Assembly (NCBI GenBank): GCA_026874595.1 | Contig: CM049320.1 | Span: 48,994,714-49,058,713 of the forward strand | DNA length: 64,000 nt | Direction: 5' to 3' | Source: Sipunculus nudus | Lineage: Eukaryota > Annelida > Sipuncula > Golfingiida > Sipunculidae | Position numbers and translations under genes: made by a program | Shown here: one piece after another, positions 13,267-23,805 of the stretch | Layout of the letters: each line of letters opens with the position of its first letter | Numbering within the stretch: the first letter of the stretch is position 1 | Notes under the pieces: model-generated | Databases searched by the model: none | Seen by the model: only the letters and a program-made list of their open reading frames with translations | What the model was told of the DNA's origin: nothing

Positions 13267-13445
13267 TCATACAATATGGGAGGGTTATTACATTATGGGT
13301 CGTTATTACGACTCATATGGTAATAACCGTCCAATATTGTAACAATGGTCATTAATGTAGTGGAAAGGGTCTATTTTGATGTAAAAACAGCCAATATTAT
13401 AATAATGGCCAATACTGAATTAATAAATGAGTAACATTGTAATAA
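13265..13445. repeat. Degenerate minisatellite of the acaatatggg/ttattac type
   Basis: Repeated words acaatatggg, ttattacattatggg, ggtaataaccgtcc and aatattgtaac recur every 20-30 bases with many substitutions. The same words are found just right of the second satellite block (11151-11215) and just left of its last remnant (13972-14128), so this minisatellite appears tied to the satellite edges. Confidence 0.6.
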
Positions 13446-13749
13446 CTTTACCTCACCTTTACTGAAATGGTGCATGGTGGGAGCTAAAAGGGGCGAAAAG
13501 GCAAATATTGTAAAATATGAAGTTTAGAAGATAATGATTAAATTCATGTCAAATTTACGTAGACAACATAATTGTTGACTGTTTCATTGGAATTCCTTTA
13601 TGACTGCATCTCTAATACTATGAGGAACCGACATAGATGTCATTTTAGAAGGTATTCTCTAATATCGCCTGTTAGATTTGGGATTCATTCTTGAGCTTAA
13701 ACAATATAACAATATGGACCGTTTTATCCACCCCTGTTTTTATTACAAC

Positions 13750-13968
13750 AGGGGCGGATCCAGGATTTAGGAAAAGGGGGGGGGGGCCAACCCAGGAGTA
13801 CTAATGAAATTCCTAAAAAATTCATCAGGTCTGGAAAAGGGGGGGGGGGGTCCAGGCCGCAAAATTACGTCCAAAACCCCTTAAAAAAAGTTGCTTCGGG
13901 TGAAAAGGGGGGGGGGGGGGGGGGGGTCCGGACCCCCTGGACCCCCCCCCCCCCCGGATCCGCTTCTG
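13750..13968. mobile_element. MITE-like element with ggcggatccagg / ggatccgc ends, copy 1
   Basis: It starts aggggcggatccagg and ends cccggatccgcttctg, so the ends are partly inverted copies around ggatcc. Inside are landmarks shared with the other copies: aggagtactaatgaaat, ggccgcaaaatt, a long G run and gtccggaccccctgg. There is no coding capacity. Its short size, inverted ends and dispersed copies fit a non-autonomous DNA transposon. Confidence 0.7.
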
Positions 13969-13971
13969 TAC

Positions 13972-14128
13972 AATATGGGTTTGGTATGGTTATTACAATG
14001 GTCATTTTTATTACAATATGGGCCAGTTTTAATACAATATGGGCAGGATATGTTTATTACATTATCGGTCATTTTTATTACAATATGGGCCATTATTACA
14101 TTATGGGACAGTTATTACATTATGGTTG
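13972..14128. repeat. Minisatellite of the ttattacaatatggg type
   Basis: About seven imperfect copies of ttattacaatatgggcca-like units of roughly 20-27 bases, directly abutting the final satellite remnant. Confidence 0.65.
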
Positions 14129-14279
14129 GTAACAACTTCAGTTACGGCTCTGTCTCTACCATCAACCCCACTCACTGTATAGTTACGCCTCTGTTTCTAC
14201 CAGTGAACCCCATCCACTTTAGTTATGATTTCGTCTCAGTCAGTGAACTCCATCCACTTTAGTTACGATTCTGTCTCAA
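14129..14279. repeat. Decayed end of the 40-bp satellite
   Basis: About four monomers in the same orientation as the main arrays, with many substitutions and one length change (accatcaaccccactcactg). The decay marks this as the old outer edge of the satellite domain. Confidence 0.9.
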
Positions 14280-14969
14280 AATGTGGGTTAAGGATCCCCT
14301 ACTAATCCTGCATGGGAAATTCACCCAGCTCAACATCTTTTAAATCCGTTCATATTTTAGGGCACTTTAACCTTACCTGTTGATTAATTTAATTTAAACA
14401 TTAAAATTTTAGAATTGGTTTATAATATTTATAATATTTTATGTTTGAAATATTTTTTATATATTCAGTTTAAAGTCCAATACCGCCAATAAATTCTGTC
14501 AAATATTTATGTTTAAATACACATTGTCTTTATCATGAGAAAGCGGTTGGCTTTTCAACCTGAAAATCTATTTACTGATTACTTTGTTTAAAAAAATGTA
14601 CACTTTGACAATAATATTTTCATTATAGCTGTATCAGAAGCAATGTTATGGAGTCTCGTGTGTTTTCGGTGGTCCTTTAAAAGATGACCACATATGAAGA
14701 GAGACCCAGCTTTTATCTCTTGGTAACTTTATCCCTATAGCCATGAGGTACTTCCAAAACAATGTAGACCTCTGCATCACGATTTCACTTAAGAAGTCAC
14801 TTTGCCCGTCTACTACTTTAGATAAAGAAAGCAAGTTATTCTTTTAAACTTAATTGAAATAGTATTGAATTTCATCCACATACTAATGATTTTTACAGCT
14901 ACACTCGTTTTTTTAATGGGTTTTTGAACTATGCCTACCCCTATTTCGAAATGAAAAGATAAATAAATA

Positions 14970-15025
<56 letters not shown>

Positions 15026-16197
15026 CAATCCGTAATACAAGGTAGAGCAGTGTTTCCTTTTTTACTTGGATGGCTTTCAGACAAAATATTTGTTCTTTCA
15101 ATCTTAGTAACAATTTCGTGGTTTAGGAAATATACAGATGAAACTGGTATCGACAGGTTTTATTGCAGCGAGGAGTAACATAAATCGTCCTATTGGTGTA
15201 ACCACTCACCGCCAGGAAGTGAAATTACCTTATGACGTGTGGTGCTATCTGGTGGCAATAGAAGAAACCACACATTCAGTATATCCCGTCATGACTTTTT
15301 TTAAAGGATGGCTCATGGGAAATGGAATGATTGCTGAAATTTTATTGCTGATCGAGGCAAATCAAACCAAATTAAACTTTTCTATCTATTTTTCCGTTTG
15401 TTTATCCCTAAACATAATATCTCTAAAAGTTCTTCATGGGTGTGAGCGGTGCTTCTTTAATATATGTGACATATATATCTTGTGCCTCTGTTTCATCTTT
15501 GTTATTTTTCTTATAAACCTTCCCCTGTGACGTGCTGTCCAGCTAAACCACCCACGTATATAGACTATTGTTCTGACATCATAATTTGACATACTCTCAA
15601 CTACACCACACACCAAAACAAATCCGCGACCATCAGATTCCCACGTGCATTCACCTATAATTATAAAGAATGTGCAATTATATCATACTTTACGCCATAC
15701 CATATATAATGTAATCAGCTAAATTTTATATTTCGGTATTCACAATCGGCCTTGTAAAATGCGAGATTTACATGCATGGTATTAATTACATGTGCGGCTC
15801 AGAACCATGTGTGTTAAATTACACAATCACAGTCACTAAAGTCATTTTTACAAACTACAAATGTTAACTTTATAAACACGTAATTGCCACAGTTGTTGTT
15901 TGATTAGATTTATTTACATGGTCATTTAGCTGTTTTTAGAGTTTCTCTGAATATATATTGAGAACAAAGAGGCCCGCTGTAAAAATTGTGCAACATTATT
16001 TGTATAACCTGTGTGCAACTTGAATTGTTTGTTTTATATATGTTCTGACATCAAGTGCTCTATGATTATTCAACAATTTAACAATGGGTTTTATCGCAAA
16101 GTCAGTATGATAAGCGAAAAACCAAACGACAGTGTCAACCATCGAAAATTGTCAACAATCCGTTTGTAGAATCATAGAATCATTTGTGGCACTGAAT
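14280..16197. other. AT-rich DNA without a supportable gene
   Basis: Apart from a (TA)n tract at 14972-15020 I see nothing identifiable. The 130-codon ORF at 15138-15530 shows no recognisable domain; its second half is low-complexity hydrophobic sequence from AT-rich DNA. Confidence 0.7.
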
Positions 16198-17238
16198 TCA
16201 ATGTATATATGTACATTTATGTTGCACTGAGTTCCATTTATATATGTACATTGATTTAGCAGTGAGTTCCATTTATATATGTACATTTATGTAGAGCTGT
16301 GTTCCATTATATATGTACATTTATGTAGAAATGAGTTCCATTTTTATATGTACATATATGTGGCACTGAGTTCCATTTATTTATGTACATTTATGTGGCA
16401 CTGAGTTCCATTTATATATGTACATTAATGTGGCACTGAGTTCCATTCATATATGTACATTTATGTGGCTGAGTTCCATTTATATATGTACATTTATCTA
16501 GCATTGAGTACCATTTAAAAGTACATTTATGTAGAACTGAGTTCCATTTATATATGCACATTTATATAGCACTGAGTTCCATTTATATATGAATATTTAT
16601 ATAGCACTTAGTTCCATTTTTATATGTACATATATGTGGCACTGAGTTCCATTTATATATGAATATTTATGTAGCACTGAGTTTCATTTATATATGTGCA
16701 TTTATGTGGCACTGAGTTTCATTTATATATGTAAATTTATGTTGCAATGAGTTCCATTTATATATGTACATTTATGTGGCACTGAGTTCCATTTATATAT
16801 GTACATTTATGTAGCACCGAGTTCCATTTATATATGTACATTTACGTAACACCGAGTTCCATTTATATATGTACATTTATGTGGCACTGAGTTCCATTTA
16901 TATATGTACATATATGTGGCACTGAGTCCATTTATATATGTACATATATATAGCACTGAGTTCCATTTATTTATGTACATTTATATAGCACTGAGTTCCA
17001 TTTATATATGTACATTTATGTGGCACGGAGTTCCATTTACGTATGTCACACTGAGTTATATTTATATATGTACATTTTTTAAGCCGTGAGTTACATTTAT
17101 ATATATATATATATTTTATTGGCTCTGAGTTCCATTTATATATATGTACATTTATGTAGCACAGAGTTCCATTGATATATGTATATTTATATGGCACTGC
17201 GCCCCATTTATATATGTACATTTATGTATCCCCGAGTT
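16198..17238. repeat. 35-bp minisatellite, about 29 copies
   Basis: The unit reads roughly gagttccatttatatatgta then catttatgtggcact. Copies vary by substitution and small indels. Short ORFs in both directions (for example 16904-17089) are translations of the repeat. Non-coding. Confidence 0.93.
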
Positions 17239-18359
17239 CGATTTAGACAAGAACCAGCGTTATAGTCCATTCCTTTCTTGTCCGAGTGCAAGTCCCCGTC
17301 CCTACTTTAGTCACCTAGCACTTATATTCAAGTGGTAAGACAATAACTTTACACTGGTAATGGCCGAAATGGCGCTATACCTTTAGTACATGATGTTTGA
17401 GTCTTTCAGAAACCAAGTCTAAGTCCGAGTCTTTATCTGTACGTTAAAAAAAAAACAAAATTAATGGAATATAAGATAAGCATACGTATTTTCATAATGA
17501 TCTATTTTATACTTAAATGTGAATATACAGTTCAGGCATTTTTATTTGATAAAGCACTACTTTCACATGAATGTTTCATTTACAGGATATACTTTACACC
17601 ATGCAGACATGACATCAGATAACATATAATGTCTGACGCTATGCATCAGTTCAAGACATCAGTCATAATATTTATGATAAAGTAACTTTTAAGATTTTTT
17701 TTTTAAGCGTATTAAGCTGCTGTATGAACTTCAGATCTTCAGGAATGCTGTTTTATACTTTAAGACCGTATATACTGCATGGAAGATTTGTGTTTCCTAA
17801 TAGCCTTTTAAGGAAATAAAATTTCATTTGCCCTGAGGTTGTACCACATGTATATAACCTCCACACAGTTCTGATACACATACAAATAACGTTACTTAAG
17901 GCGGATCCAGAACCCAATCTTGCGATGTGTGTGTGTATGGGGGGGGGGGGGGGGGGAGGATGTTTCAAGCCTCAAAGTACACTGGATATCAAATAACAGG
18001 AAATATTCTCGCTTCAGAAGCCAAATACAAGTAAAAAGAATCTTTGCCCTATAAACTTCTTAGGAGATTGGCGACAGCTTCGTGTACCCTGTGGACCTGT
18101 AACAAGATACACTGATCGATTATAATTTTACTTACATCCGGTTTAAATTACTTTAAATGGCTGGGTTCAACCAAGCCAGGAATATGTGGATATACAACTT
18201 TGCAAAACTATGGAACGTTTATTTTAATGAAAGTTTAATATTACATATTGAAATCGGAGCCCTTTTTTATTGCAAAATGACTGATTTGTCGACAAAAGTG
18301 GAGCGCAGGGGGGGGGGGGGGGGGGGGGGGGGCTAATAAGATGGTATGTCCCCCGTTTG
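17239..18359. other. No recognisable gene; two long G runs
   Basis: Unique-looking AT-rich sequence with G runs at 17940-17957 and 18309-18332. A ggcggatccaga word at 17900 may be a fragment of the ggcggatccagg MITE family, but the rest of that element is not evident. Confidence 0.6.
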
Positions 18360-19700
18360 AAAAAGTCGGCGGTACACTTTTCCTCCTATATATTATTACC
18401 AACAAAATGAATTCAGTTCATTTTAACCAGTTTTTAACCATGAATTTTTAATGTCCATTGCATGTTTCAAAGCTGGAAATAGTACAGATCTGTGCCTGGT
18501 AGTCATTAGTATTACAGGAACTCTTTATCACGTGGTCGTCTACATAACCATGAAGGTGGATATGTGTGGGAATGATTTCTTGGATCGTGACTGAGTAGCC
18601 TAAATACAGAACTGTCCTGCACAGCTAGCCACTTGTATTACAGATTTTTTTATCCCTAGAGTATTGTTTCCCAATTTGAAAGTGGGATGACCTTAGGTAT
18701 ATAGGTAACCCTTATACCAGTCAGATGCTTTTCCTTCAATTCCAAAGTTTTCGTTAAGAACATCAAGAAAAATCCACTGTGTAAAAAGCTGCTGATAGGT
18801 CAATTGCCATCAAATGTTACACCTCTTGATGCTCCACGGACGACAATATATTTTATATCAGTTTAGTCAATGTGGTTTCACATGAATCGTTTCCCTGTAG
18901 GCCGATTGATAATCCGACTTTGGTCCTTGGCTGTCTGTATATTTGTTGAACTGGCACAGTGCTGCTGTCTCAAGTACTTTTGAAAAAAAAATACCAAATT
19001 GCTTACCGGTCTGTAGTTGGGGTCACTAATTCAAGTGCTGGGAAGGGTTTAGCAGAGGGCGTATCATCGCTTTAATCAAGTCTTCATCGAAACTGCAGTT
19101 AGTAAGTGGTTCATGGATAATAATAGTAATATTGGTAATAATTCCCGGAAGTGATATCATCGACACACTGGTAGAACGTAAATAAGTTTTTTTAGCTTTT
19201 TCTGGACATGTTCTTGAAAAAAGATTGAACCGTGTGAAAGATGACATTTTTAGTTGATTGCTGATATTTTTGGAACGACTACAAAATAGTTATTATGTTA
19301 TCAAAATGATTTTCCAGGTGTTCATCATTCAGCCCCTTGCGCAATGGGTTGTCTAGCTAACACCCGTAGGTTCTGTGACAAGCTTTTACAATTTATTTGT
19401 GTTCTTGCTGCATTACTTCATTTTCATTCTTTCTTTGATTTGCGACATCCTTTAATACTTTGATCGTTCTACTTGCAAGACCTTTAGCGTAGGGTTCAGC
19501 CTGTGGTTTTTCCCATAACCTTTCCTTGCGTCTCTGTATCTGTTTTTGTTCTTTAATGATATCATTATACCATGGCCATTTATTTCGATTAGATATTATA
19601 TCAGATGCATGTTTGTCTAATACATCTCATTTTCAAACTTGCTAACTGAGAGTAACACAGTTATATAAGACACCTATATCACATTTAGTTAACGTGACTT
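18360..19700 (-). pseudogene. Decayed CR1/Jockey-type LINE, reverse transcriptase fragment
   Basis: Read on the minus strand in several frames, this stretch gives the landmarks of a CR1/Jockey-type LINE in order. A PWYND motif with a basic KEQKQIQRRKERLWEK-like linker lies near 19500-19580, and an HEPLTNCSFDEDL..RPLL stretch at about 19045-19130. NYRPVSNL followed by a KVLE-like stretch is near 18960-19010, DYQSAYRE near 18890-18920, AIDLSAAF near 18795-18820, and the catalytic-box equivalent GYVDDH at 18532-18549. In these elements the PWYN-type linker joins the endonuclease to the reverse transcriptase. Frameshifts and stops separate nearly every motif, so the copy is dead and truncated. 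CR1 versus a related clade cannot be decided here. Confidence 0.82.
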
Positions 19701-20691
19701 TACTTCCTCCCTCGGTGAGTATGACCCATCCAGGATATCACCTGCTTTGTCTTAATAAAAAATCCACATATTGTGCGAGACCCAGAATCAGCTCACTTGG
19801 GATATTCAGGAAGGAATCTCTGGACTCGATATAGACCGGACCTGATAAGTCTGAGTCCAGGAACATCGAGTCCAAGAAAGTGGACACGAGTCCATGTCTG
19901 AACTCTATACCTGTATTACTGATATACACACAGGAAAAGTTGATCTGCGGAACAGATCTGGTTTGTTCCCCGACTATCAGGAAAGTAGCTGCAAGAAAAG
20001 TTTTGATAACCAGTGGAAATTTCCAAAGACACTTCTTAAAAGGACTGCTTGATGATTGTAATAGAGTCACAAACAGTAATGGCTGTGTCACCATGGAAAC
20101 TGCGAAAAGGTCATCCATGTTCAAACTTGACCTGGTAATTTATTAGATCAATCAATGGAGTGATATGGTACCTGTAGGTGCCACGGTCACCCGTGTGACC
20201 TTGGAAAATGCATCAAACTCATCCACATTCGAACTTGACCTAGCCCTTCCTGCATCAGTGGCGCGAGTGTATTTTCTGTATGTAAATTTGTTTTCAAACT
20301 AATTGGCTCATACATCGGATGAACGGACGGATGACAGGTATCACAACTAACTCCTACGCAAAAATTATCACACACACACACACACACACTCGATCACCTG
20401 TGTAGCACATGTAAATACACATGATATTGGCCAACTTTTAAACTATAATATAATAGGCGAGTCTTGCCTGTCACAATTCGTTGCTGTATTTATCAAAATT
20501 AAATGTTATCTGATATAGATAAAATGGGGTTAAATGAATTATTTGTCAGATAATGTGAATAATTACGTGGGTGTTACTGTTAGTCTGGTATAGGTGATTG
20601 CGGGAGTACATGGGTTACCTCACGCAGGACTTGGCACAGTGCCAAAACTCTGTGTATAATCGCACATACTCTAAGTATATACTTCACTAAT

Positions 20692-20736
<45 letters not shown>

Positions 20737-21445
20737 TTATGCTGAAGTGTCAGTCAGCTCTAAGTCTTCTACGATTTAACAGGAGTAATTTTTTAAATAC
20801 GTGTATTATACAATCTAGTTTAATCAAGAAATATTCATGAGCCAGTATACTGATTTCTGGTAAAGTGAAAAATAACGCTTTTTACTGACAGTGTGTTGGT
20901 GTCTGTGTTACTTTGAGCCAAATTACTTTAGCATATCATGTCTGGTCTATCGCCTGGTCACTTGGGTGGAGATTTATTGTTTTTACCAACACTCTTTGCG
21001 CTTATTCACGGCACTGTTCGCCATCCATTCGTTGTGGGGTGTTGATCCATAGGCTTGTTTCCTGAGAAAATGTGAGGGGAAAATCCAAAGGAGTATCGAC
21101 TGACCCCCCCCCCCCCCCCCGAATTAGGTCCCCCCCCCCATCCAAATTCCCCTTATGAAACCAAGGCTAAATCCTCTCACTACTCTCTTCGCTCCCATTA
21201 AAATTGATATAAATTATATATATATATATTATATATTAATAATAATATATTAATTTCATTACTCTATAACATTTTTTCTCAATTTTCATCTATATATTCC
21301 TTTATTTACGTTAAATTTAAAATTCAAAGCATTGGCTAACATTTATGCCAATTCAATGAAGCAGTTGACACGAGCAATATCCTAATTTCTTTCTCCTTGA
21401 AAAAAATTATAAAGAAAATAAAACGAACTAGAATTATCTCGAAAT
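19701..21445. other. No gene; dispersed words and microsatellites
   Basis: Overlapping ORFs at 19738-20146 lack any recognisable domain. A phrase tcatccatgttcaaacttgacct (20111-20133) recurs as tcatccacattcgaacttgacct (20220-20242), suggesting a dispersed repeat. (CA)n at 20370-20388 and (TA)n at 20695-20736. C runs near 21104-21138 flank what may be a small MITE. Confidence 0.6.
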
Positions 21446-22535
21446 TAACAAAATTGTGTTTAATCCCCCCCCCCCCTAAAAGTGAAGGTGGTACCCCCCC
21501 CCACCGAAACAAGGGCCGTGTGTAGATCGGTGACAAGCATACATAACACGGATAATATAGCCAAATGCAGCAGACACGTTTGGCGTAGGTCTTTGTATTG
21601 CGGACCAACAAGTCCATTTGCACTGTATCCTCTTATCTCTCTAATGTGGATCAACGCGACCATGTGCACTGTATCCTCTTATCTCTCTACTGTGGATCAA
21701 CGCGACCATGTGCACTGAATCCTTTTATCTTTGTGTTGTGGACAAACAAGACCATGTGGGCTCAATCCTCTTATCTTTGTCCTGTGGATCAACAAGACCA
21801 TGTGTACTAAATCCTCTTATCTTTATCCTGTGGATCAACAAGACCATGTGTACTGAATCCTCTTATCTTTTTATTGTGGATCAACAAGACCATGTGTACT
21901 GAAATTGTGTTTAATCCCCCCCCCCCCCCTAAAAGTGAAGGTGGTACCCCCCCCCCCCCCGAAACAAGGGGCCGTGTGTAGATCGGTGACAAGCATACAT
22001 AACACGGATAATATAGCCAAATGCAGCAGACACGTTTGGCGTAGGTCTTTGTATTGCGGACCAACAAGTCCATTTGCACTGTATCCTCTTATCTCTCTAC
22101 TGTGGATCAACGCGACCATGTGCACTGTATCCTCTTATCTTTCTACGTGGATCAACAAGACCATGTGCACTGAATCCTTTTATCTTTGTGTTGTGGACCA
22201 ACAAGACCATGTGGACTGAATCCTCTTATCTTTGTCCTGTGGATCAACAAAACCACGTGTACTGAATCCGCTTATCTTTGTATTATGGACCTACAAGACT
22301 ACGTGTGCTGAGTCCGCTTATCTTTGTAGTGTGGACCAGCAAGACCACGTGTACTGAATCCGCTTATCTTTGTATTATGGACCAACAAGACCACGTGTAC
22401 TGAATCCGCTTATCTTTGTATTATGGACCTACAAGACCACGTGTACTGATTACGCTTATCTTTATATTTTGTGACCAACAAGGCCACGTGTACCGAATCC
22501 CCAAATCTTTGTATAAGAAATTGCGAGAACAAGAT
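21446..22535. repeat. Nested tandem repeat: 46-bp minisatellite inside a 450-bp duplication
   Basis: A segment that begins aaattgtgtttaatccccc near 21450 is repeated from about 21902, including the C runs, the agatcggtgacaagcatac part and the gcagacacgtttggcgtagg part. Each copy then runs into a 46-bp minisatellite (cttatctctctactgtgga then tcaacgcgaccatgtgcact). Copies drift along the array, and the right part (22260-22530) has ccgcttatctttgtattatg variants. The ORFs here are shadows of the repeat. Confidence 0.92.
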
Positions 22536-23600
22536 ACCTGACGGACAAAAAACGGCCGTCCGCCATGACACCTACACTGCATGGGTTGTATTTTCATTAA
22601 CATCAGCAAATCCACAAGTGTACACGCATTGCGTCAAATCATTTTCCATCCAAGCACGTAAATCTTTCTGTGGACTAACTTTTCGAGTGTTTCTTTTCAA
22701 TAAGGACTTACCAATTTTCAGCTGCACCTAGTGGCCTGAAACTAAATGGCCTGACCCTGGCCTCAGTTCGGAAATGTGGTTAGTTTTTTTACCATTTCGC
22801 AAATCATATCCGTGAAGATGCCGTTCGTTTTGGCCAATGCGATTGCGGGACGTCTACGCATGGTCACACGGAAACAGTTAATACTTAAAAAGAATGTCAT
22901 CTGAGCCATAGCGATGACCCTTTTAACTAGAAATTTCCAATTTGACATAAAGCTAGGTCTTTGGTAAATCTTCTAACATACCAAAATGTAGGTCACTGTT
23001 ACCTATTTTTGCGAGTTACTGGTGGCGCCATCTGCATTTCTTGTGTGTTTTAGCACTTAAAACATCAGACTTGTATTAGTGTTCTGTGCTGCAAAACATA
23101 AATGTTGCACTCAAACCTAAAATTAAAACATTGTGCATCAACTGAACATATGACATTGTTACCATGCAAAAATTTAAGAAATTCTGCCTTGCCATTTCTT
23201 CAGAACTATTGCAGACACAATTTAAAAATTTTAACATTTTCAGGAGTTGATCTATGGAATTAATAGTTTAAATATAATATATCCGTAATGACTGGATAGA
23301 TCTTTCTGAAATTCGGCAACCTTATTGATCATGGATAGCCTTTTAACCTAGGGAAAACTGGTGGCGCCATCTGCATTTGTTATTTTTACGCATTACTTTA
23401 TTGTATTTTTGTACTGAGAAATAACGGCTGCCCGTTGTTAACAAAAAGGCACAAATTATACCCGCTTGACCCGGATACTGTTTACTTCATACCCAGAAAG
23501 GCCCTGGCAAGTCGGTAACACAAAATGTAACCGCTCGACATAGAAACGGTCTATTTGATATCCAGATAGGTCCTGGGAGATCTTGGCGCATACCAAAAAC
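22536..23600. other. No gene; two copies of a ggtggcgccatctg repeat
   Basis: The phrase actggtggcgccatctgcat occurs at 23021-23040 and again at 23350-23369, with broadly similar AT-rich surroundings. This belongs to the dispersed ggtggcgccacc family also seen in the introns of gene A. Confidence 0.6.
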
Positions 23601-23805
23601 AGGGGCGGATCCAGGATTTAGAAAGGGGGGGGGGGGTCCAACTCAGGAGGACTAATGAAATCCCTAAAAAAAAGGCCCCAGGTCCAGAAGACGGGGTTTT
23701 CCAGGCCGCAAAATTGTGTCCTAACCCCTTGAAAAAAGGTTGCGGCGGACAAAAGGGGGAGGGGGGGGGGGGGTAGTCCGGACCCCCTGCCTGGATCCGC
23801 TTATG
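23601..23805. mobile_element. MITE-like element with ggcggatccagg ends, copy 2
   Basis: Same start (aggggcggatccaggattta), internal landmarks (aggaggactaatgaaatccc, ccaggccgcaaaattg, ggttgcggcgg, G run, gtccggaccccctg) and end (ctggatccgcttatg) as copy 1. It lies about 10 kb away in the same orientation. Confidence 0.75.

Larger units (their letters stand above)
11151..14128. other. 3.0-kb interruption of the satellite, filled with nested repeats
   Basis: The satellite breaks off in ccacttgttacg and resumes in cttcagttacgg at 14131. Between lie degenerate repeats of an acaatatggg/ttattacaat word at both ends (11151-11215, 13265-13445, 13972-14128), a (TA)n tract (11566-11621), two SINE pieces, a second (TA)n tract (13200-13261) and a small MITE (13750-13968). 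No gene is supported; the ORFs here come from (TA)n or poly-G tracts. Confidence 0.8.

Noticed and set aside
15138-15530. 130-codon ORF
   Set aside because: No recognisable domain; its second half is low-complexity hydrophobic sequence typical of AT-rich non-coding DNA.
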